DNA from: Pyronema omphalodes
Taxonomy: Eukaryota > Ascomycota > Pezizomycetes > Pezizales > Pyronemataceae
DNA: 64,000 bases
Direction: 5' to 3'
NCBI GenBank assembly: GCA_024516155.1
Contig: JAJJXM010000013.1
Span: forward strand, 372,001-436,000
How positions within the stretch are numbered: the stretch's first letter is position 1; every line of letters begins with the position of its first letter. Shown in pieces: positions 57,045 through 64,000 of this stretch. Below the pieces are notes generated by a model. That model did no database searches and was not told the origin of the DNA. It saw only the letters and a list, made by a program, of their open reading frames with translations. The translations under genes were made by a program, and so were the position numbers.

Positions 57045-57572
57045 TGTCACGGCACACGGCTGACGAGCCGTTGTGTTGCGTCATCATGTTGTCGTGGTTG
57101 TTGATTGACAACGTGCCGTTGTCTTGCCGTGTTGTGTTGCCGTTGTGTTGTTGTGTTGTTGTGTGTGCCGTGCCATGTGACTGAGAGAATGATTGATGAT
57201 GGATAACGTACCACGAGCTGGAGAGCTGTGGCGTCGCAGTTGAATCGATGGAGAACGGAAGCTCATGTAGCGATGATTGTATGACGGCCCAGCAAGAGTG
57301 CTGGCCGCCCCTTTGTACATAAGGAGGCTTGCCTCCCCGTTGTCGAGATTCTCCATCGAACGTCTTGTGTCTTCTCCTGACTCCTAATATAAGAATTCCT
57401 CTCCTAAGTCCTACGTCACTCTTGTCCTTGTCCCTGTCCCTGTTTAGTGTGCCGTCCGTCTGACGAGCACTTCGGTCCTTGTCCTGCCGTTCCCCGTTCC
57501 GGAACCTGCCTAGCCCCTCTTTCCGGTAGTGTTCAGTGTGTCCCTTGAACGTCCGTTCTCGTGTCCCTGACA
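57045..57572 (+). repeat. Element E 5' LTR
   Basis: 528 bp. Features: ACGGCT-GACG-AGCCGT inverted repeat near the left end, a GTT/GTG-rich stretch, a TATA-like TAATATAAG at 57385-57393, and the end TGTCCCTGACA. Confidence 0.
57385..57393 (+). promoter_or_regulatory. TATA-like box in element E LTR
   Basis: TAATATAAG is the only clear A/T-rich core-promoter-like motif in the LTR and recurs at the matching place in the composite element's LTRs. The start site itself cannot be read. Confidence 0.
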
Positions 57573-57584
57573 TTACGTTCGATC
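57573..57584 (+). promoter_or_regulatory. Candidate primer-binding site (possible self-priming)
   Basis: TTACGTTCGATC immediately follows the 5' LTR in elements E, H, G and the composite. It does not start with TGG, so it does not fit a mature tRNA 3' end. ACGTTCGAT (57575-57583) is the exact complement of ATCGAACGT in the LTR (57355-57363), which would suit the self-priming known for Tf1/sushi chromoviruses. That LTR segment lies upstream of the TATA-like box, which argues against it. Confidence 0.
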
Positions 57585-57607
57585 GATTAACTATTCAACC
57601 GACACGC

Positions 57608-57850
57608 ATGAACCGCACCGGTTCTGCCTGGACCCACGCACTAAAGCAAGCTCTTGAAACGCACACCCTATACGAAACCTTTGGGATCCCCGACAGATTC
57701 GCTGGCGCAGTGCGAAGGACCGTCCGACGAGCACAAAATAACTGCTACCTTGTGGTCCGCTGGCAACTCCAGGACTACACCTATCAGGAGCACATCCGCC
57801 GCACCATCAGACTCAAGCCAATCCTCAGAGCCCGCCAGGATGCATATTAA
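57608..57850 (+). CDS. Element E ORF1 (80 aa, unknown function)
   Basis: First ORF of the transcript, 35 nt after the LTR. It opens MNRTGSAWTHALKQALETHT, with FAGAVRRTVRR and YLVVRWQLQDY blocks and a basic C-terminus. No domain is recognised. The stop TAA is inside ATGCATATTAA (57840-57850), which also contains the gag ATG, in the +1 frame. Three copies in this window keep the frame, length and overlap. It could be a Gag-N-terminal module expressed separately or a translational control ORF. Confidence 0.
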   Translation: MNRTGSAWTHALKQALETHTLYETFGIPDRFAGAVRRTVRRAQNNCYLVVRWQLQDYTYQEHIRRTIRLKPILRARQDAY

Positions 57851-59187
57851 ACTTATTGACGAAGGCCACTGGCAACAAATTGTGAACGCCGCCGCCATGA
57901 CCCAGTTCCCCGACGGCCATGAACCGCTCATCTTTACAAAACAACTCGCACAATCCATTTTAGACGCTCAGGACCACCCCACGGGTTACCTCCTAAACGA
58001 CCTCGCGGAAACCCCCGGCTCTCGTAACAGCACTCGGGTATCCAGCCCTGTCGCCTCCCGCGCTCCGGAAGCTCCCACCCCTGCTCCCATTCCCCCTGTC
58101 GTGATCCAGACTGGCTCCGTCCAGGTCTACCCGAACGGCCCAGAACCAGCACCGCGAGCCGCCGCACCCCCTACCACAGCCGCAGCCGCAGCCCCCGCCC
58201 CCGCGATAATCGCACCAATTCCTAGACCCCCCCCCCCGTGACCCCGAGATCCTCCTAACCCCGGAGGAGCAAGCCGATACAAACGAAATCCACTACTACG
58301 AGAAAGAACTCACCCGCCAGCGTGAGCTAATCAATGCGCTACTCGCCTCCCCCGGCATCCGCGTAACTGGAGACAAAATCTCGGATCCGCCAACCTTCGA
58401 CGGGTCCAACAGGGAGGACCTCCGCCGCTTTGTCTCCTTGCTTCGTATCAAGTTAGTGAGCGATGAACTACGTTTCCCGACCCCCCATAAACGGATTTCT
58501 TACGCCATGGGCCGCCTCCGCGGACGCGCCCTGGACCAAATTCTTCCTTACATCAAGGAAAACGGCAACCGCTGGGCTCTCAACGACGTCGAGGACGTCA
58601 TTAAAGTTTTACAACGTACCTTCGGAGACCCGGACGAGCGCGCAACGGCTCGTTTCAAACTACAGAATCTCCGACAGAACAACCGCGAATTTTCGGACTA
58701 CTACGCAGAGTTCTCCCGCCTAGTCGCAGAGTTAGGCTGGGACGAAGCCGCCACCATGGATGCCCTGCGTAACGGCCTGTCCCTTGAGCTACACGAGAAG
58801 TTGGTTGGTGCCCCGCCCACCACCACGATGCACGAATTCGTCGAGCAGTGTCAAAAATTGGACTCCCAATTAAGGGCACTTGAAAACCTCCGCAAGCTGC
58901 GTACCAACCGCGGCCAAGTTAAGACCACTACCACCGCCACCCCCACCACCAGTCGCCCCACCCCCGCTACCCAAGCCACCACCGCCTCCTCCAGCAAGCA
59001 AACCCCGGCCCAAGGACCCCGTCAGAAACTGTCGGCACAGGAGCGCGCGACCCGCCTATCAGAAGGACGTTGCCTCTACTGCGGTGGCCTCGGCCACATG
59101 GCTGCGTCGTGCCCCGCCAAGACGAATGTTAAAGTGGCGAGCGTGGAATTAGTGGATGCTGAAGAAGAAGTGTCGGGAAAAGAATAA
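57840..59187 (+). CDS. Element E Gag (one frame break at a C11 run)
   Basis: From ATG 57840: MHIKLIDEGHWQQIVNAAAM, then a Pro/Ala-rich linker up to a run of 11 C (58227-58237). With 11 C the frame stops at 58239; with 10, as in the composite copy, it continues RDPEILLTPEEQAD. The capsid region PPTFDGSNREDLRRFVSLLR and EFSDYYAEFSRLVAELGWDE follows, then a Thr/Ser-rich linker and CCHC knuckle CLYCGGLGHMAASC (59071-59112). It ends VSGKE and TAA 59185-59187. About 450 residues if the run is corrected. The missing or extra C may be an assembly error. Confidence 0.
59175..59181 (+). promoter_or_regulatory. Candidate -1 ribosomal frameshift site, element E gag to pol
   Basis: The heptamer G GGA AAA is in the zero frame, one codon before the gag stop. 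After a 6-nt spacer an ACCAGC (59188-59193) can pair with GCTGGT (59214-59219), enclosing a small GGC-TCT-GCC hairpin. The -1 frame is open without a break from here into pol. Confidence 0.
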
Positions 59188-62100
59188 ACCAGCTGCAAGA
59201 AGATGGCTCTGCCGCTGGTGGGAATACTATTATTGCTGATACATTGCTATTATCGGGCACAAGTTTTACTGGAAAGTTAGAATGCAAACACCTTGTCCTC
59301 TCCTGTTCCTTGTTTTCCAATAACCGCTCCGTGAAAACAGTAGCGCTCGTTGACTGCGGCGCCACTGGTATCGCCTTTGTTGACCGCAATTTCGCCCGCC
59401 ATCACAAACTCCCCCTAACCCCCCTATCCACCGCCCGAACGGTCGAAGTTATCGACGGCCGCCCCATATCCTCAGGAAAGATAACACACCTCGCCCAAGT
59501 AGAGTGTACCATCAACGGTCACTCGGAAACCCTTCCTATGTTTGTCACCAAGCTGGGTCACTACCCGGTGGTGTTGGGTATCCCCTGGTTGAAGAAACAC
59601 GATGTAACAATAAGCTTCAGTTCCAACACTGTAAGCTTCGACTCCGATTACTGCCTAAGGAACTGCACCCCGTTGCCTGTAAGCACAACCGGTGTCGAGG
59701 TCCTGGACTCGAGGCCCCCTCCCGCTGTCCACGAGCCCGACACAAACCCCATGCCGGAGTTAGAAGACTCGGTCCCCGACCCCCCGGAAGAACCCCCAAT
59801 AGAGATCTCAAGTCTAACCATCTCCGACTTCAAAGAAATGGTACAAGACGAAAGCCTGACAGTGTTCTCGCTATCGTTGGACGAGATCACCGTCGCCCTA
59901 CAAGACAAGCCCCCCCTCACGGATGACGAACTGAAAAACATGATCCCCGAAGAGTATCATGACTACCTCGATTTATTTAAAGAGGTCAACGCGAAGGAAC
60001 TCCCCCCGCACCGACCCTACGACCACAAGATCCCACTGAAAGAGGGATTCGTCCCCCCCTTTGGCCCGCTATACTCGCTGTCACGAAACGAGTTGCAGAC
60101 GCTGAAAACGTGGCTCGATGAGAATTTGGAGAAAGGATTTATACAACGCTCCCAATCACCAGCCGCCTCGCCGATATTATTCGTGAAAAAATCAGACGGA
60201 TCCCTACGCCTGTGTGTCGACTACCGAAGACTGAATGAAGGTACCGAGAAGAACCGGTACCCGCTGCCATTGATACAGGAAACAATGATGAATCTTTCCA
60301 AAGCTCAATACTTTACGACCCTTGATGTCCGCAGCGCTTATAATCTTATCAGAATGGCAGAGGGCGAAGAATGGAAGACGGCCTTCCGCACACGGTACGG
60401 CCTGTTTGAATCGAAAGTGATGCCTTTTGGGCTCACCAACGCGCCTGCCGATTTCCAGGCATTTATAAATGATGTCCTGAGACCATACCTAGACCAGTTT
60501 TGTACGGCATACTTGGACGATATCCTCGTATTCTCCGAAACAAAGCCCGATCACACCGCACACGTCCGAAAGATCTTGGAACGACTCAAACAAGAAAAAC
60601 TGCACTTGAAGCCAGAGAAGTGTAAGTTTGCTAAGGCAGAAGTACAGTACCTGGGCTACAACATCGGCCGCGACGGCGCGCGCATGATGGATTCCAAAGT
60701 AGCCACAGTGAGAGATTGGAAGGAACCAACCAATTTGAAACAGGTCCAAGAGTTCCTGGGCTTCGCGAATTTCTACCGAAGATTTATCAAAGACTACTCA
60801 AAAGTGGTCTCCCCGCTTACAGCTCTGACCAAAAAGAAAGATGGTAAAGCAATCCCCTTTGTCTGGGGTAAAGATCAGCAGAGCGCCTTCGACCGACTGA
60901 AGGACGCATTTACATCAGCACCCATCCTCAAGCACTTCGACTACGAGAAACCGATTGTAGTAGAAACAGACGCATCTGACTATGTGTCCGCTGGAGTTTT
61001 ATCACAATACGACGACGACAACGTGTTACACCCCGTCGCATTTTATTCCAAGAAGCATTCCCCGGCAGAATGCAACTACGAAATCTACGACAAGGAACTA
61101 CTGGCGATAGTTCGTTGTTTCGAGGAATGGCGTCCCCACTTAGAGGGCTCCGCCTTCCCTATAAAAGTATTGACGGATCACAAGAATCTTGAATACTTCA
61201 TGACGACCAAGCTGCTGAATAGACGACAAGCACGCTGGTCCGAGTTCCTGTCTCGGTTTAACTTTGTGATCACCTATCGACCGGGAACGTTGGGAGGAAA
61301 ACCGGACGCCCTGACAAGAAGAGCCGCCGACCTCCCGGAAGAAGGAGACGAACGCATACTGGCGAACCAGCAAGCTGTTCTGAAGCCACAGAACTTTCAG
61401 TTATGCATGACCCCACCAATGAAACTCGCACCTTCCGAAGTAGACCTCCTGTTCACAGAGGGCTACAAGACAGATTCATTCCCCAACCGAGTGTTGGGAA
61501 TGCTGGAAGATGGCACACAAATCTGTAAGGACATATCGCTCGCCGATTGCTCCGTGTTGGAAAACAGATTGTACTACCGAGATTGCCTCTATGTCCCCGC
61601 GCTAGATAAACTACGCTTGAAACTACTGCAAGATCACCACGACCCCCCCACCATGGGACACCCGGGCCGTGCGAAGACTTTCGAACTCCTCGCCAGGAAT
61701 TACTACTGGCCCTCGATGAGAAAAGATGTGGACCAATTCGTCCGAAATTGCCACACCTGTAAAAGAACAAAGGCTACCCGCCACGCACCCTATGGAACCC
61801 TGAAGCCCCTACCGGTTCCGCACCACCCTTGGCAGAATATATCGGTGGATTTTGTTACTGGACTACCGACATCAGAAGGCTTCGACGCAATATGTGCGAT
61901 CGTTTGCCGACTAACGAAACAGCGGCACTTAGTGCCCTGTCATTCCACGATAGACGCAGAAGGCTTCGCGCAACTCTTCCTGGAAAACGTGTTCAAACTA
62001 CACGGCCTGCCAGACACAGTAGTGTCCGACCGCGGTCCGCAATTTGTGGCCCATTTCTGGAAACACTTGGCGAATTGCATGGGTATCGAAATTGCCACGA

Positions 62101-62912
62101 GTACGGCCTTTCACCCCCAAACCGACGGCCAAACAGAGAGAATTAACGCGGTTACGGAGCAATATCTCCGCGCGTACGTCTGTTATTTACAAGACGATTG
62201 GAAGAAATTTCTACCAATGGCAGAATTTGCTGCAAATAACCAAGTATCGGATACAACGTCGCTGTCTCCGTTCTACGCTATATATGGTCGACACCCCAAG
62301 TGCTCTTTCGAACTGGAAACCAGGACCGACAATCCTGAGGAAGTGAAAGCGAACGAGGTAGCGGAAAGGATGTCACACATCCATGACGTCTTACGTTCGG
62401 AAATGAAATACGCCCAAGCCCGCCACATAGAAGCCGCCGACAATTCCCGACTCCCCGCGCCGGTCTTCAAACCAGGAGACCTGGTATGGCTGGACGCCCG
62501 TAACCTAAGAACCCGCCGCCCCTCAAAGAAACTAGAAAATAAACACCTAGGCCCCTTCACCGTGTTACGGCCTATTGGATCTCACGCCTATGAATTGGAT
62601 ATACCGGAGACCATGAAACACCACAGGACCTTCCCCGTGTCCCTACTAAACCCAGCCCCCTCGGACCCCCTCCCTGGCCAGATTATTCCACCGCCCCTAC
62701 CGGTAGTAGTAGACGGCGAAGAAGAATGGTTCGTGGATGAAATTCTGGATAGCCGTTGGTCAAGAGGAAACCTGCAGTACCTCGTCAAGTGGACCGGCCA
62801 TGACTCCCCAACCTGGGAACCGGAAACGAACCTATCCGAAACTGAGGCCGCCGAGAGATTTCACCAGTTATACCCAGACAAACCTTCTCCTCTCGTAGGA
62901 ACTCGAGCCTAA
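59181..62912 (+). CDS. Element E Pol polyprotein: protease-RT-RNase H-integrase-chromodomain
   Basis: The frame is open from the frameshift heptamer to TAA 62910-62912. There is no ATG near its start, so translation as a Gag-Pol fusion is expected. Counting from 59244: protease DCGATG at residue 37; [14 protein letters not shown] and YLDD at 423-426; RNase H DASDYVSAGV with Asp 576; integrase H2C2 finger from about 798 (GHPGRAKT, CHTC); integrase catalytic Asp 869, Asp 929 and Glu 965, giving the D,D35E spacing; GPF module near 1110; chromodomain about 1159-1215 ([20 protein letters not shown]). All catalytic residues I can check are present. The chromodomain would direct integration to marked histones, as known for chromoviruses. 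Confidence 0.
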   Translation, partial: RINQLQEDGSAAGGNTIIADTLLLSGTSFTGKLECKHLVLSCSLFSNNRSVKTVALVDCGATGIAFVDRNFARHHKLPLTPLSTARTVEVIDGRPISSGKITHLAQVECTINGHSETLPMFVTKLGHYPVVLGIPWLKKHDVTISFSSNTVSFDSDYCLRNCTPLPVSTTGVEVLDSRPPPAVHEPDTNPMPELEDSVPDPPEEPPIEISSLTISDFKEMVQDESLTVFSLSLDEITVALQDKPPLTDDELKNMIPEEYHDYLDLFKEVNAKELPPHRPYDHKIPLKEGFVPPFGPLYSLSRNELQTLKTWLDENLEKGFIQRSQSPAASPILFVKKSDGSLRLCVDYRRLNEGTEKNRYPLPLIQETMMNLSKAQYFTTLDVRSAYNLIRMAEGEEWKTAFRTRYGLFESKVMPFGLTNAPADFQAFINDVLRPYLDQFCTAYLDDILVFSETKPDHTAHVRKILERLKQEKLHLKPEKCKFAKAEVQYLGYNIGRDGARMMDSKVATVRDWKEPTNLKQVQEFLGFANFYRRFIKDYSKVVSPLTALTKKKDGKAIPFVWGKDQQSAFDRLKDAFTSAPILKHFDYEKPIVVETDASDYVSAGVLSQYDDDNVLHPVAFYSKKHSPAECNYEIYDKELLAIVRCFEEWRPHLEGSAFPIKVLTDHKNLEYFMTTKLLNRRQARWSEFLSRFNFVITYRPGTLGGKPDALTRRAADLPEEGDERILANQQAVLKPQNFQLCMTPPMKLAPSEVDLLFTEGYKTDSFPNRVLGMLEDGTQICKDISLADCSVLENRLYYRDCLYVPALDKLRLKLLQDHHDPPTMGHPGRAKTFELLARNYYWPSMRKDVDQFVRNCHTCKRTKATRHAPYGTLKPLPVPHHPWQNISVDFVTGLPTSEGFDAICAIVCRLTKQRHLVPCHSTIDAEGFAQLFLENVFKLHGLPDTVVSDRGPQFVAHFWKHLANCMGIEIATSTAFHPQTDGQTERINAVTEQYLRAYVCYLQDDWKKFLPMAEFAANNQVSDTTSLSPFYAIYGRHPKCSFELETRTDNPEEVKANEVAERMSHIHDVLRSEMKYAQARHIEAADNSRLPAPVFKPGDLVWLDARNLRTRRPSKKLENKHLGPFTVLRPIGSHAYELDIPETMKHHRTFPVSLLNPAPSDPLPGQIIPPPLPVVVDGEEEWFVDEILDSRWSRGNLQYLVKWTGHDSPTWEPETNLSETEAAERFHQLYPDKPSPLVGTRA

Positions 62913-62923
62913 CGGGGGGGTAC

Positions 62924-63451
62924 TGTCACGGCACACGGCTGACGAGCCGTTGTGTTGCGTCATCATGTTGTCGTGGTTGTTGATTGACAACGTGCCGTTG
63001 TCTTGCCGTGTTGTGTTGCCGTTGTGTTGTTGTGTTGTTGTGTGTGCCGTGCCATGTGACTGAGAGAATGATTGATGATGGATAACGTACCACGAGCTGG
63101 AGAGCTGTGGCGTCGCAGTTGAATCGATGGAGAACGGAAGCTCATGTAGCGATGATTGTATGACGGCCCAGCAAGAGTGCTGGCCGCCCCTTTGTACATA
63201 AGGAGGCTTGCCTCCCCGTTGTCGAGATTCTCCATCGAACGTCTTGTGTCTTCTCCTGACTCCTAATATAAGAATTCCTCTCCTAAGTCCTACGTCACTC
63301 TTGTCCTTGTCCCTGTCCCTGTTTAGTGTGCCGTCCGTCTGACGAGCACTTCGGTCCTTGTCCTGCCGTTCCCCGTTCCGGAACCTGCCTAGCCCCTCTT
63401 TCCGGTAGTGTTCAGTGTGTCCCTTGAACGTCCGTTCTCGTGTCCCTGACA
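62924..63451 (+). repeat. Element E 3' LTR
   Basis: 528 bp, the same sequence as the 5' LTR as far as I can compare. It is preceded by a G-run (CGGGGGGGTAC) that serves as polypurine tract. Confidence 0.
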
Positions 63452-63493
63452 CGCACTGCCTGTCGTCAGTAACCGTGGATACGGATTCTCATA
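63452..63493 (+). repeat. Element C 3' LTR, last part
   Basis: Begins with the duplicated CGCAC and finishes the LTR. GTGCA, the element C target duplication, follows at 63494. Confidence 0.
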
Positions 63494-64000
63494 GTGCAGT
63501 GTGGTGGAGTCGTCAGGTTGTGAGCAGACCGCCCCGATGGCATAGTCAGAGGCGTCTGTTTCCAGGGTGGGTGGCCGATCCGGATCGAAATGTTGCAGGA
63601 TCGGCTGGGATATCATTGCCATCTTGAGTTGCTCGAAAGCTCGCTGCGTCTCGTCGTTCCATTCCCAGGGTACGGGCTTTTTCACTAATCGTGTCAATGG
63701 CATGGTGATCTTGCTGAAATCCCGGATGAATCGACGGTAGAAATTGGAGAACCCCAGGAAACTTCGTACCCCCTTCACAGTTACCGGTTCCTTCCATTCC
63801 TTAACTGCCCTGATTTTCTCGGGGTCCATTTGCAACCAAGTGGGAGATATCATATATCCCAGTATTCCGTTTTTTCGTGTGGAATTCACATTTTGATGGT
63901 TTCAGGGTTAGTCCTACGTCCCTTAACCTCTCCAGGACCATGCGGAGGTGCGTCCAATTCTCTTCTATATTATCCGAGTAAACCAATATGTCGTCGGGAT
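63494..64000 (-). pseudogene. Element F pol fragment: RT C-terminus and start of RNase H
   Basis: Begins in the DDILVYSDN motif at the right edge. It continues through [28 protein letters not shown] and LETDASDYAIGAVCSQPDD and is cut at the GTGCA target site. One frame change lies near 63880, after CEFH. Confidence 0.

Larger units (their letters stand above)
57045..63451 (+). mobile_element. Family I element E, young and nearly intact, inserted in element C 3' LTR
   Basis: LTRs 57045-57572 and 62924-63451 are both 528 bp and I found no difference between them by eye. Target duplication CGCAC lies at 57040-57044 and 63452-63456. ORF1 and the whole pol are open, and gag has a single break at a C11 run. 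Identical LTRs imply a very recent insertion, so this is the best candidate for an active or recently active element. Confidence 0.
43720..63493 (+). mobile_element. Family IV element C (plus), inserted in element F, host of two family I elements
   Basis: 5' LTR 43720-44505 and 3' LTR 56337-57044 plus 63457-63493, split by the element at 57045-63451. Target duplication GTGCA lies at 43715-43719 and 63494-63498. Without its insertions C is about 6.9 kb: gag, protease, RT (truncated), integrase, chromodomain, ORF3. It belongs to the same family as its host F, which runs on the opposite strand. Confidence 0.
38314..64000 (-). mobile_element. Family IV element F (minus), host of two nested insertions
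   Basis: Three minus-strand blocks read as one pol gene: 64000-63494 (RT end, RNase H start), 43719-43252 (rest of RNase H) and 40269-38314 (integrase, chromodomain, ORF3). Between them sit element C (43720-63493) and element G (40270-43251). Removing C restores the RNase H reading [13 protein letters not shown]. Removing G restores EVIRKLWGG. The 5' part lies beyond the right edge, and the 3' end is cut at 38314 by the family III LTR. Confidence 0.

Noticed and set aside
57573..57590. tRNA-primed binding site
   Set aside because: The sequence after the LTR does not begin with TGG and I could not match it to a tRNA 3' end.

Overview
The window looks like a repeat-dominated stretch of a filamentous ascomycete genome. 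The one recognisable cellular gene, a ferric-reductase-like gene at the left edge, has short fungal introns (GTAAGY-type donors, CTAAC/GCTGAC branch sites). Almost everything from 4.5 kb onward is transposable elements: four LTR-retrotransposon families of Ty3/gypsy chromovirus type, one non-LTR (LINE) element and a PIF/Harbinger-like DNA transposon remnant. No tRNA, rRNA or CRISPR was seen. I cannot name the species.

Layout. 0.2-2.2 kb: ferric reductase gene, minus strand, leaving the window at the left. 2.2-4.5 kb: intergenic DNA with a degenerate minisatellite. 4506-10819: family II LTR element (minus, TSD GTACC), full length but frame-broken. 10.8-14.1 kb: intergenic DNA with diverged repeats. 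14131-14795: terminal-inverted-repeat element. 14.8-16.9 kb: nothing recognised. 16910-29432: a LINE (minus) split by a three-LTR family I element (18790-26948). 29433-38313: family III LTR element (minus) with no matching TSD. From 38314 past the right edge: a family IV element (F, minus) containing two insertions, a pol-deleted family I element (40270-43251, TSD ATTAC) and a second family IV element (C, plus, 43720-63493, TSD GTGCA). C itself contains two family I elements: 45003-51436 (TSD GATCG) and 57045-63451 (TSD CGCAC). The last has apparently identical 528-bp LTRs and an uninterrupted pol frame, so it is the youngest and best preserved.

Expression logic. Family I transcripts carry an unrecognised 80-codon ORF1 whose stop overlaps the gag start by 11 nt, then gag, then pol in the -1 frame. 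The gag end has a GGGAAAA heptamer and a downstream stem, as expected for programmed -1 frameshifting. Family IV uses the same heptamer, in the same frame relation, between gag and protease. Family IV also has a third ORF after pol, joined by a TAATG stop/start overlap. It encodes a Cys/His-rich domain, a Pro/Gln linker with GHQQ repeats, an Arg-rich block and a C-terminal hydrophobic helix that reads into the 3' LTR. This env-positioned ORF3 is the best candidate here for an undescribed system. Both copies in the window are damaged.

Caution. Many frame breaks, especially in 19.3-24.7 kb, are scattered single-base indels of the kind left by unpolished long reads. Some 'pseudogene' calls may reflect assembly quality.
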